From positions 186,001-250,000 of the forward strand of contig NZ_JACOOR010000005.1 in the NCBI RefSeq assembly GCF_014290175.1: 64,000 bases of DNA. Direction: 5' to 3'. Source of the stretch: Anaerosacchariphilus hominis. GTDB lineage: Bacteria; Bacillota; Clostridia; Lachnospirales; Lachnospiraceae. Each line of letters begins with the position of its first letter. Position 1 is the first letter of the stretch. The notes under the pieces are model-generated. The model was not told the origin of the DNA, made no database searches, and saw only the letters and a program-made list of their open reading frames with translations. Of the stretch, positions 48,883-57,178 are shown one piece after another. The translations under genes were made by a program, and so were the position numbers.

Positions 48883-50966
48883 TTCTGCTTCGTCTCCTTT
48901 TTCTCTGTTTTCTTATTTTTCTGTTTTTTTACTGCTTTTGATTCTTTCTCATTTTTCGGATTTTTATAAAACCGGGCCGCCGCGTCAAAGCAGGGTCTGA
49001 GAGCCCGCCGGTAATCCGCAGCCAGAACGGCCCGGGTCTTATCTGTAATATATTTTTCCAGCTTCTGCATATAGTACTCTTCGGTGATGGCTCCTTCCGC
49101 CATCTGGGTCAGTCCCTTTTCCCAGCTGGCCGTCAGTTCCGGATTCAGAAGCCCGTAGACAGAGGCCCGCACCACATCGAAAATCATTTCCCCCAGCAAA
49201 GTAGGCGTAATGATCTGAGTTTTTTTGTTCAGGGCAATATATTGGTTATTCACCAGTTTTTTCAGGATCTCCGCCCGGGTAGCGCTGGTTCCGATGCCGC
49301 TGCCCTTGATCTGAGCCCGCAGCTCCTCGTCCTCGATGAGCTGGCCCGCGTTCTCCATGGCCAGAATCATGGAACCGGAATTATACCGTTTAGGCGGAGA
49401 AGTCTCTCCTTCTTTGATATGGAAGCCGGATACTTCCACCTGATCGCCTTTCTTCAGCGCCTTTAAAAGTTCCAGAAACTCCGCGTCCACCCGCACGTCC
49501 TCGGTCTCCTCATTGTCCTGGTCGCTCTTTTTCTTTGCCGCCTCGGAAGCTGCCTGGGGCAGCACCCGCAGATACCCTTCGTTCAGAAGCACCTTGAAGC
49601 CGGAGAAAAACCGTTCTCCCCGCACCTCGGTTACCAGCTGTACCTTCTGATACTCGGCTGCCGGATAAAAGATGGCCAGAAATCTCCTTGCAATGACCTC
49701 ATAGATCTGCTCGGAAAGCGGGTTCAGACTCCGAAGGGCTCCTAACCCCTGACCGGTGGGCACGATGGCATAGTGATCGGTGATCTGCTTGTCACTCACA
49801 TACCGGGTCTTTGCGATACCCTTCCAGGCTGTTCCGTTCAAAACCTCATTTGCATACTCTGACAGCTTTCCATAGGAACGCAGACCCCCGATGTTTTTAT
49901 AGATCTCCTTGGCCACGGCGGTGGACAGGACCCGGGCGTCGGTTCTGGGGTAAGTGACCAGCTTTTTCTCGTACAGCTCCTGCACCACCCGCAGAGTCTC
50001 GTCGGGGCTTAATTTAAACCGCCTGGAACACTCATTCTGAAGCTCCGCCAGATTGAATAGCAGGGGCGGATTTTTTTTCTCCTTCTTGCGCTCCATGCCT
50101 GCCAGTATCGCCCGGATCGGCCTTTCTTCCGTCAGATAATGAATCAGTGCTTCCGCGTCCTCTTTTTTCTGATAGCCGTTCTCCTTATAGAGCTTCTGGG
50201 GCGCGCAGAATGGGGAACTGGATACGGCCCTCCATTCGCCCTCGAAGCTTCTTCCATGGAGTCCGAAGTCTCCCAATACCCGGTAAAAGGGTGTCTTCAC
50301 AAAGTCACGGATCTCCCGCTCTCTTCTCACCACCATACCCAGCACGCAGGTCATAACACGACCCACAGAAATAACGGTATAACGGGTGTTCAGATAGTTT
50401 GATATCACGTCACCGTACTTGAGACTTAAAAGGCGGGAAAAGTTAATCCCCATCAGATAATCCTCTTTGGCCCGGAGATAGGCTGCGCTGGCCAGGTTGT
50501 CATACTCAGACAGGTCTTTGGCCTCCCGGATTCCCCGCAGGATCTCCTCCTCGGTCTGGGAATCAATCCAGACCCGGCGGCGCTCCTTGCCCTTCACGCC
50601 TGCCATCTGCTCCACCAGTCGATAGATGTATTCTCCCTCCCGTCCCGAGTCGGTACAGACGTAGACAGTATCCACATCCGGCCGGTTCAGAAGGCCGCTT
50701 ACGATGGCGAACTGCTTTTTCACCGAGGGAATCACCTCGTACTTAAACTCCTTCGGCAAAAAGGGCAGAGTGGACAGGCTCCACTTTTTCAGTCTTTCGT
50801 CATAGACCTCCGGATAGCTCATGGTCACCAGATGTCCCACGCACCAGGTCACCACGCTGTCCTCCCCCTCCAGGTAGCCGTCCCGTCTGGCCGTCTGCAG
50901 TCCCAGGGCCTTGGCGAATTCCTGGGCCACGCTGGGTTTCTCTGCAATATATAATGATTTTCCCAT
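48879..50966 (-). CDS. topB: DNA topoisomerase III
   Basis: This 695-residue type IA topoisomerase has an N-terminal TOPRIM domain (SLYIAEKPSVAQEFA and CTDSGREGEYIYR) and the catalytic tyrosine in LVTYPRTDARVLS (about 316-328). A lysine-rich tail ends the protein (about 670-695). It decatenates and relaxes negatively supercoiled DNA. I chose the start at 50966 behind AGGAG rather than the long in-frame extension. A chromosomal housekeeping copy, with no conjugative genes around. Confidence 0.93.
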   Translation of the reverse strand: MGKSLYIAEKPSVAQEFAKALGLQTARRDGYLEGEDSVVTWCVGHLVTMSYPEVYDERLKKWSLSTLPFLPKEFKYEVIPSVKKQFAIVSGLLNRPDVDTVYVCTDSGREGEYIYRLVEQMAGVKGKERRRVWIDSQTEEEILRGIREAKDLSEYDNLASAAYLRAKEDYLMGINFSRLLSLKYGDVISNYLNTRYTVISVGRVMTCVLGMVVRREREIRDFVKTPFYRVLGDFGLHGRSFEGEWRAVSSSPFCAPQKLYKENGYQKKEDAEALIHYLTEERPIRAILAGMERKKEKKNPPLLFNLAELQNECSRRFKLSPDETLRVVQELYEKKLVTYPRTDARVLSTAVAKEIYKNIGGLRSYGKLSEYANEVLNGTAWKGIAKTRYVSDKQITDHYAIVPTGQGLGALRSLNPLSEQIYEVIARRFLAIFYPAAEYQKVQLVTEVRGERFFSGFKVLLNEGYLRVLPQAASEAAKKKSDQDNEETEDVRVDAEFLELLKALKKGDQVEVSGFHIKEGETSPPKRYNSGSMILAMENAGQLIEDEELRAQIKGSGIGTSATRAEILKKLVNNQYIALNKKTQIITPTLLGEMIFDVVRASVYGLLNPELTASWEKGLTQMAEGAITEEYYMQKLEKYITDKTRAVLAADYRRALRPCFDAAARFYKNPKNEKESKAVKKQKNKKTEKKETKQK

Positions 50967-50989
50967 AACTCCTCGCTTTCTCAACGGCT

Positions 50990-51904
50990 CTATTTTACCA
51001 TAGCTTCCACAAGTCTGGCAATGTCTTTCGGCAGGGGTGCATCCACCCGGATGACTTCCCCGGTGAAGGGCTGACGGAAGGTCAGGGCTGCCGCGTGCAG
51101 GGCGGTTCTGCCGATTCCGGACTCCTCCCCGCCTGTTCCGTACAGAGGATCCCCCGCCAGAGGGCAGCCTTTTTCTTTCAGATGGACCCGGATCTGATGA
51201 GTGCGGCCTGTCTCCAGCCACAGTTCCACCAGGGCCCGGTTTTCTCCCTTTTCCCGCACCCGGTAATGGGTTTCGGCCGATTTTCCATCCGGAACCGCTA
51301 TCATGCGGGTCTTATCCTCCGGATCCGGGGCCAGGGGAACACGAATCTCCCCACTCTCCGACTCCGGGATCCCTTCCGTCACTGCCAGATAGATTTTCTT
51401 TAAGGTTCCCTGTTCCCTCTGGGCCGTCAACCTGCCTGCAGCCATCCGATTTTTGGCTGCCAGCACCACGCCGGAGGTGTCCTTATCCAGGCGTCCCACA
51501 ATGCGGATAACGCCTTTCTCACCTTTTTCCCCCAGATAGTACATCAGTCGACTGGCCAGGGTGTCCGCCTCAAAGGTTCTCCTGCCCGCCGGGTGAGTCT
51601 GGATCCCCGCCGGCTTATTCACGACGATTACATCGGCGTCCTCATACAGCACCTCCAGGGGCTCCCGGCTGGCTGAAAGCTGAGCGGAGCTTTTGTTCCC
51701 GTTCTCCGTCCGCACCTCCACCAGCTGGCCTTTTTTTAACCGGGCTGTCACCTTTTTCTGTTCCCCGTCCACGCAGATTCCGCCCGGCAGAAACTTTGCC
51801 CGACTGATTTCCTTCTGGGTCAATCCCATGGCTGCCCGCAGGAAATGCTGCAAGGTACTATCTTCGTATTCTTCTGTCACATACCGGCTGATTTTTTTCT
51901 GCAT
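50990..51904 (-). CDS. RluA-family pseudouridine synthase
   Basis: This 304-residue protein has an N-terminal S4-like segment (about 12-70) and the pseudouridine synthase domain. The catalytic Asp lies in GRLDKDTSGVV (about 140), with VNKPAGIQTHP (about 95) and a LETGRTHQIRVHL motif (about 232). It modifies uridines in rRNA or tRNA; the site cannot be told from sequence. It leads an operon with topB 23 bases downstream. A second family member is at 60641. Confidence 0.92.
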   Translation of the reverse strand: MQKKISRYVTEEYEDSTLQHFLRAAMGLTQKEISRAKFLPGGICVDGEQKKVTARLKKGQLVEVRTENGNKSSAQLSASREPLEVLYEDADVIVVNKPAGIQTHPAGRRTFEADTLASRLMYYLGEKGEKGVIRIVGRLDKDTSGVVLAAKNRMAAGRLTAQREQGTLKKIYLAVTEGIPESESGEIRVPLAPDPEDKTRMIAVPDGKSAETHYRVREKGENRALVELWLETGRTHQIRVHLKEKGCPLAGDPLYGTGGEESGIGRTALHAAALTFRQPFTGEVIRVDAPLPKDIARLVEAMVK

Positions 51905-51959
51905 CTGTGTTCTCCTGATCTCTTTCTGCCGCTCCCGTCCTCCGGAGCCCTCCGCGCTT

Positions 51960-51988
51960 TTGACAGTCCCTGCCCCCTGTGATACACT
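51960..51988 (+). promoter_or_regulatory. Promoter of tmcAL
   Basis: TTGACA (51960-51965), 17 bases, TACACT (51983-51988). The transcript would start about 20 bases before the start codon. Confidence 0.82.
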
Positions 51989-52014
51989 GAATAAAACGAT
52001 ACAGGGAGATTTTT

Positions 52015-53334
52015 ATGAAAACAGTGGGAATCATCGCGGAATACAATCCTTTTCACAAAGGGCATGCCTATCAGCTCCGGAAAGCCCGGGAGCTCTCCGA
52101 AGCCGACTATGCGGTCATCATCCTGAGCGGCGACTTCGTCCAACGGGGCTATCCGGCCCTGGTGGACAAATACGTCCGGGCGGAAATGGCGCTCCGTTCC
52201 GGCGCGGATCTCGTTCTGGAGCTTCCGGTTCCCTACGCCACAGGCAGCGCCGAGACCTTCGCCAGGGGCGCCGTCTCCGTTCTGGAAGAGCTGGGCTGTG
52301 TGGACACCCTCTGCTTCGGAAGCGAAGTCGGAGATCTGTCCCCGCTTATGGACTACGCCCGGCTCTTTGAGGAGGAACCGCCTCTCTACCGGGAGCTTCT
52401 CCAGTCCTTCTTAAAGCAGGGCATAAGTTTTCCTGCTGCCAGAAGCCGGGCCGCCGAAGAGTACCGGAATACCTTTGAACGGATTCTCCCCTGCTCCGCC
52501 GCAGACGCGGACTGCAGACGGGAGCCTTCCCTTCTGGATTCTCCCAACAATATTCTGGGCGTGGAATACTGCCGGGCGCTCCTGCACCGGAACAGCTCCA
52601 TCCGGCCGCTGACCCTTCGCCGGGAATCCGCCGGTTATCATGATCTCAATCTGGATGCTTCCATGGCCTCGGCCTCGGCCATCCGCTATGCCATCATCCA
52701 GGGCCTTTCCGGCTTTCCGGATGCCGACTGCCGCAAGGAGGCAGCACCGCTTCCTGCCTCTATCTGCTCCCAGCTGCCTGAGGACTCGGCCGCTCTTCTG
52801 GAGCAGGTTCTCCGTGAGGCCGGACCGGTCAGTCTCTCCGACTTTTCCGCCCAGCTTTCCTATCGGCTTCTCTCCCTGTCCCGGGAAGAGCTGGCTGCCA
52901 TCCAGGACGTGGGGCAGGAACTGGCTGCCCGCATTTACAAAAACCGGTTTGTCTTTACCGATGCGGAGGCTTTCGCAGATCTCATCAAAACCCGCCAGAT
53001 CACCCACACCCGGGTCACCCGGGCCCTGTGCCATGTTCTCCTGGGTCTCACCCAGGCAGATCTGAACAGCCGTAAAGCCGCCGGCTATCCCGTGTATCTG
53101 CGGCCCCTGGGCTTCCGGAAAAGCGCTGCCCCCCTGCTCTCGGCCATCAAAGAGAAAAGCGCCTCGCCGCTTCTTGTCAAAGCGGCAGACGCCTCTTCTG
53201 TCTTATCCCCGGAACAGTCCGCCCTGTTTGAACAGGATCTGTTTGCCGCGCATCTCTATGAATCCGTAAAGGCCAGCCGCAGAAAGCAGCCCCTGGTTCA
53301 CGAATATACCCGTTCGCCGGTTATTCTGCCTTAA
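52015..53334 (+). CDS. tmcAL: tRNA(Met) cytidine acetate ligase (TmcAL / YlbM)
   Basis: This 439-residue nucleotidyltransferase-like protein has the N-terminal TVGIIAEYNPFHKGHAYQL motif (the HxGH adenylate-binding site), ILSGDFVQRG (about 38) and an FGSE motif (about 102). It activates acetate with ATP and transfers it to C34 of elongator tRNA-Met. GGGAG is close to the start. It converges with the HAD gene, and the two 3' ends overlap by 14 bases. Confidence 0.92.
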   Translation: MKTVGIIAEYNPFHKGHAYQLRKARELSEADYAVIILSGDFVQRGYPALVDKYVRAEMALRSGADLVLELPVPYATGSAETFARGAVSVLEELGCVDTLCFGSEVGDLSPLMDYARLFEEEPPLYRELLQSFLKQGISFPAARSRAAEEYRNTFERILPCSAADADCRREPSLLDSPNNILGVEYCRALLHRNSSIRPLTLRRESAGYHDLNLDASMASASAIRYAIIQGLSGFPDADCRKEAAPLPASICSQLPEDSAALLEQVLREAGPVSLSDFSAQLSYRLLSLSREELAAIQDVGQELAARIYKNRFVFTDAEAFADLIKTRQITHTRVTRALCHVLLGLTQADLNSRKAAGYPVYLRPLGFRKSAAPLLSAIKEKSASPLLVKAADASSVLSPEQSALFEQDLFAAHLYESVKASRRKQPLVHEYTRSPVILP

Positions 53335-53974
53335 CCGCGTCAAAATCCGCGAAGGAAAGGATATCCTCCACTTTCTCCACCTGATAGGTGGACTCGATTC
53401 CTTCGGGACGGAGACAGCCCCAGAGCACCAGCGCCTGGTCTACCCCCGCACTGCGGGCGCATTCCATATCATAACAGGTATCCCCGAAATACAGAACCTC
53501 TTCCCTCGCCGCTCCCGTCTTTTCCAGATAAGCCAGCATGGGATCCGGAGCCGGTTTTCCCTTCTCGGTATCGCTGGAGGTAATGACGGTCTCAAAATAG
53601 TTCCGCATACCGTTCCTGGTAAAATGCGCGTCATATTCCTCCTGCAGCTTGGAAGTAATCACGCCCAGATGAATCCCCTTCTTCTGAAGTTCTGCTATCA
53701 CCTCGCGGATGCCCTGAAACAAGGGCATACCCAGCTTTTCCGCATAGACGTCGTAATGCCTGATCCACTCCTGGGTGGCAGCCATGGGATCTGAAAAGCC
53801 CAGCTTTTCCATGGTGGCTACACCCGGAATCCCAAAGGAGAATACCAGATCCTCCAGCGGAATCACTTCGCCACGCAGATCCTTTAGGGTCTCCTGCAGG
53901 GACTGCATGTTTACCGGCGCCGAGTCGATCAGCGTTCCGTCAATATCAAAAACCAGATGTGTATACTTCTTCAT
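53321..53974 (-). CDS. HAD hydrolase, phosphoglycolate phosphatase/PpaX-like
   Basis: This 217-residue HAD protein has motif I LVFDIDGTLIDS (about 7-18), motif II VITSS (about 131), motif III Lys in KGKPAPDP (about 138) and motif IV YFGDTCYDMECA (about 161). A helical C1-type cap lies at about 25-85. It removes phosphate from a small metabolite such as phosphoglycolate or pyrophosphate. It may follow the PFL gene in an operon, 11 bases downstream. Confidence 0.88.
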   Translation of the reverse strand: MKKYTHLVFDIDGTLIDSAPVNMQSLQETLKDLRGEVIPLEDLVFSFGIPGVATMEKLGFSDPMAATQEWIRHYDVYAEKLGMPLFQGIREVIAELQKKGIHLGVITSKLQEEYDAHFTRNGMRNYFETVITSSDTEKGKPAPDPMLAYLEKTGAAREEVLYFGDTCYDMECARSAGVDQALVLWGCLRPEGIESTYQVEKVEDILSFADFDAVKAE

Positions 53975-53984
53975 TGGTTCCTCC

Positions 53985-55349
53985 CTAATTTTTAAACGAA
54001 TGAATCGGGGCCGGAATTCTGCCCCGGCGGCTCACAAAGGCCTCACAGGAGAACTGGTTCACCGGCATAATCGGCGCATAGCCCAGAAGGCCGCCGAACT
54101 CTACAGTCTCACCCACACCTTTTCCGATGACCGGAATCAGCCGGACAGCTGTGGTCTTCTGATTGATCATTCCGATGGCCATCTCATCCGCAATGATGCC
54201 GGAAATGGTGCTGGCTTTGGTGTCACCCGGAATGGCGATCATATCCAGACCTACGGAGCAGACACAGGTCATGGCTTCCAGCTTCTCGATGGTTAGGGCG
54301 CCTGCCTTTACTGCGTCGATCATGCCCTGATCCTCGCTGACCGGGATGAAGGCTCCGCTTAAGCCGCCCACATAGGAAGACGCCATGACGCCGCCTTTCT
54401 TTACCTGATCATTTAAGAGGGCGAGGGCTGCCGTGGTACCCGGCGCTCCGGCGCGCTCCAATCCAATCTCCTCCAGAATCTCCGCCACACTGTCGCCGAT
54501 GGCCGGCGTGGGAGCCAGAGAAAGATCAATGATGCCAAAGGGAATCCCCAGCCGTCTGGAAGCTTCCTGAGCCACCAGCTGGCCCACACGGGTCACCTTG
54601 AAGGCAGTCTTCTTGATGGTTTCGCAAAGCACCTCGAAGCTCTCGCCCCGCACCTTGCTCAAGGCATGCTTTACCACGCCCGGTCCGCTGACGCCCACGT
54701 TGATGATGGCATCTGCCTCGGTGACGCCGTGAAAAGCGCCCGCCATGAAAGGATTGTCATCGGGAGCGTTACAGAATACCACCAGCTTGGCGCAGCCCAG
54801 GGAATCCTGCTCTTTGGTGTACTCGGCGGTCTTTACCACCATTTCTCCCATAAGACGCACTGCGTCCATATTCAGGCCGGTTTTGGTGGAGCCCACGTTG
54901 ATGGAGCTGCAGACCCGCTCGGTCTTTGCCAGGGCCTCGGGAATGGAGCGAATCAGATTCTCCTCCCCTTTGGTCATGCCCTTGGACACCAGTGCGGAAT
55001 AGCCGCCGATGAAGTTCACGCCCACTTCCTTGGCTGCCCGATCCAGAGTCTCCGCCAGGGTCACATAGTCCTCCGGCTTCTTGCAGGCCGCCTCGCCGAC
55101 GATGGCGATGGGAGTCACGGAAATACGCTTGTTTACAATGGGGATTCCGTAGTCGCACTCGATCTCTTTTCCGGTCTTCACCAGATCTTTGGCTACGGTG
55201 GTGATTTTATCGTAAATCTTCTGATTCAGACGCTCCAGATCGGAATCAATACAGTCCATCAGGCTGATACCCAGCGTGATGGTTCGCACATCCAGATTGT
55301 CCTGCTCAATCATCTGATTGGTTTCTTTTACCTCGTATAAGTTTATCAT
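53985..55349 (-). CDS. PFL-family protein (UPF0210/DUF711)
   Basis: This 454-residue protein is of the UPF0210 family, recognised by [14 protein letters not shown] at the start, GPGVVKHAL near 228 and the [19 protein letters not shown] stretch near 275. It is distantly related to pyruvate formate-lyase in fold but lacks its glycyl-radical motif. The role is unknown. It is conserved next to a small ACT-domain protein in many Firmicutes, as here (18 bases). Start chosen at 55349 behind GGAG. Confidence 0.9.
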   Translation of the reverse strand: MINLYEVKETNQMIEQDNLDVRTITLGISLMDCIDSDLERLNQKIYDKITTVAKDLVKTGKEIECDYGIPIVNKRISVTPIAIVGEAACKKPEDYVTLAETLDRAAKEVGVNFIGGYSALVSKGMTKGEENLIRSIPEALAKTERVCSSINVGSTKTGLNMDAVRLMGEMVVKTAEYTKEQDSLGCAKLVVFCNAPDDNPFMAGAFHGVTEADAIINVGVSGPGVVKHALSKVRGESFEVLCETIKKTAFKVTRVGQLVAQEASRRLGIPFGIIDLSLAPTPAIGDSVAEILEEIGLERAGAPGTTAALALLNDQVKKGGVMASSYVGGLSGAFIPVSEDQGMIDAVKAGALTIEKLEAMTCVCSVGLDMIAIPGDTKASTISGIIADEMAIGMINQKTTAVRLIPVIGKGVGETVEFGGLLGYAPIMPVNQFSCEAFVSRRGRIPAPIHSFKN

Positions 55350-55367
55350 GACTGCTCCTTTCACCTG

Positions 55368-55637
55368 TCAGATCCGGTGCATTTTATCAAAAATTTCTTC
55401 CTGCTGGCATTTGATCACCACGCCAATGGTTCCACCCAGCCCGTCCAGTTCCCGGACCAGCTTTTCAAAGGACTCCGCCTTTTCGGTATCCACGATCATC
55501 ATCATGTTGAAATAGCCCTGTACGATGGTCTGGGAGATATCCAGAATATTCACGTTATTTTCTGCCAGGTAAGTACATACCTTTGCGATAATGCCTACAG
55601 TATCCTTTCCTACTACAGTGATAATGCTTCTTTTCAT
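55368..55637 (-). CDS. ACT-domain protein (UPF0237)
   Basis: This 89-residue single ACT domain starts MKRSIITVVGKDTVGIIAKVC and ends near the QEEIFDKMHRI helix. ACT domains bind amino acids and regulate enzymes. The constant pairing with the PFL-family gene suggests it is that protein's ligand sensor. First gene of the pair, with AGGAGG upstream. Confidence 0.92.
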   Translation of the reverse strand: MKRSIITVVGKDTVGIIAKVCTYLAENNVNILDISQTIVQGYFNMMMIVDTEKAESFEKLVRELDGLGGTIGVVIKCQQEEIFDKMHRI

Positions 55638-55674
55638 AACATCCTCCTTGTGAACGTAATATAATAAAAATATG

Positions 55675-55700
55675 ATAAAATGAGAGCGGCTCTCACTTTT
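55675..55700 (-). terminator. Terminator of the polA-coaE-walJ operon
   Basis: Perfect TGAGAGC/GCTCTCA stem with TTTTATCATATTTTT following on the minus strand, about 25 bases after the walJ stop. Confidence 0.75.
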
Positions 55701-55724
55701 TCCACAATCTGACCCGCCTGGATT

Positions 55725-56522
55725 TCAGACTGCCACGCAGGCGGAACGTTCCTCTCTGCTGGCCACGCTTAAGGGCAGCTCCTCCGCCCGATAGGGACTT
55801 TCTCCCAGCAAAAGCTCCAGCTTAACCGTCTCATAGGCCAGCTCCGCGTAATTGTTCTCTTTGCTGAGATGTCCTAAAAAAATCCCCTTCATATTCTCAT
55901 GCAGCACCTGACACAGAAGCTTTCCGGCCGTCTCATTGGAAAGATGGCCCCGGTCTCCGGAGATTCTCTGCTTCAGGTAGTAAGGATAGGCTCCCACCTC
56001 CAGCATGTGAATATCATGGTTTGCTTCAAGCAATAATACATCAAGATCCTGCAAATGGTCAATAGTGTAATCCGTATAAACTCCCAAATCTGTGGCCACC
56101 GCCATCTTTTTTCCGCCGCATTCCACCCGGTAGGCCACCGGCTCCGCCGCATCGTGGGAGATGGTAAAAGGGGCTATCTCCAGATCTCCTATCTGAAAAT
56201 TCTCATCTGCATGAATCTCATGAAAAAGCCCTTCCTCGATCTTTCCCAGGTTCGTCATGGCCTTTACAGCCGCCGTGGTACCCGGCGTGGCGTAAATGGG
56301 AAAGCCGTATTTCCGGGCAAGTACGCCCAGTCCTTTGATATGATCGGAATGTTCATGGGTCAACAGGATACCGTCGATGTCCTGCCCGGACAGCTCCAGA
56401 CTGTTCAGTCCTGCCTCCACCCGTTTTCCGCTGATTCCCGCATCAATCAGAATATGATGCTGTTCGGAACCTATGTAAATACAGTTTCCGCTGCTTCCGC
56501 TGGCAATACTGCACATTCTCAT
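55725..56522 (-). CDS. walJ: MBL-fold hydrolase WalJ/YycJ-like
   Basis: This 265-residue metallo-beta-lactamase fold has SIASGSSGNCIYIG (about 6-19), the metal motif LLTHEHSDHIKGL (about 53-65), an Asp in VATDLGVYT and His in GHLSNE. The family is a probable 5' exonuclease or a coordinator of cell division with DNA repair in Firmicutes. Its start overlaps the coaE stop by four bases. Confidence 0.9.
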   Translation of the reverse strand: MRMCSIASGSSGNCIYIGSEQHHILIDAGISGKRVEAGLNSLELSGQDIDGILLTHEHSDHIKGLGVLARKYGFPIYATPGTTAAVKAMTNLGKIEEGLFHEIHADENFQIGDLEIAPFTISHDAAEPVAYRVECGGKKMAVATDLGVYTDYTIDHLQDLDVLLLEANHDIHMLEVGAYPYYLKQRISGDRGHLSNETAGKLLCQVLHENMKGIFLGHLSKENNYAELAYETVKLELLLGESPYRAEELPLSVASREERSACVAV

Positions 56523-57151
56523 CTGTCTGTTTCTCCTTTCTCCTCCAGGAGTCTGTCTATCTGCCCGTAAACCTCTTCCTTGGTGCCGTTATTCTCAATG
56601 ACCCGGGCGCAGTGCTTCCGGTATTCCTCATCGGGCTTCTGGTTGGCGAAGATAGCGTCGATCTTCTCATCCGAATAGCCGCGGGTCTCCTTTAAACGGG
56701 CCCGGCGTACTTCTTTTTCTGCGGCGATGTACCAGAACTCGCTACAGATCTCCTCGTAATGATCCTCGATCAGAAGAGCAGCCTCCACCACAAAGAGGCG
56801 GCAGTTTCCCTTTGTCCGCTCCTCTTCGATGGCTTCCCGGATCCACTGCTTCACCGCCGGGTGCATAAGCCCGCTCTGCCATGCCAGTTCCTTTTCGTCT
56901 GAAAATACGATCTTCGCCACTGCAGCCCGGTCCAGGGTTCCGTCCTCCCGGATCACCCCTTCGCCGAAGTGCTCCCGGATCCTGCAGAAGCACTCTGTCC
57001 CGGGCTCCATCAGAAGATGGCCTACCTCGTCTGCCTCCACGACGCGCACTCCCGGCTTTTCTGCCAGATACTTCAGCACAGCGCTCTTTCCTGCACCCAC
57101 TCCGCCTGTTATTCCGATTACTTTCACCCCGGCTGCTTCCTTTCCTCTCAT
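56519..57151 (-). CDS. coaE: Dephospho-CoA kinase
   Basis: This 210-residue kinase has P-loop GITGGVGAGKSAV (about 13-25), an EADEVGH motif (about 39) and the RxxxR lid region. It phosphorylates dephospho-CoA to CoA, the cofactor consumed by AcsB. The true start may be the GTG at 57127 (VKVIGITGG), because the nine-residue N-terminal extension contains the purine-rich AGGAAAGGA that looks like its ribosome binding site. Follows polA by 27 bases. Confidence 0.93.
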   Translation of the reverse strand: MRGKEAAGVKVIGITGGVGAGKSAVLKYLAEKPGVRVVEADEVGHLLMEPGTECFCRIREHFGEGVIREDGTLDRAAVAKIVFSDEKELAWQSGLMHPAVKQWIREAIEEERTKGNCRLFVVEAALLIEDHYEEICSEFWYIAAEKEVRRARLKETRGYSDEKIDAIFANQKPDEEYRKHCARVIENNGTKEEVYGQIDRLLEEKGETDR

Positions 57152-57178
57152 CTTTCTGGTTATTGTCCTGCTTTTATC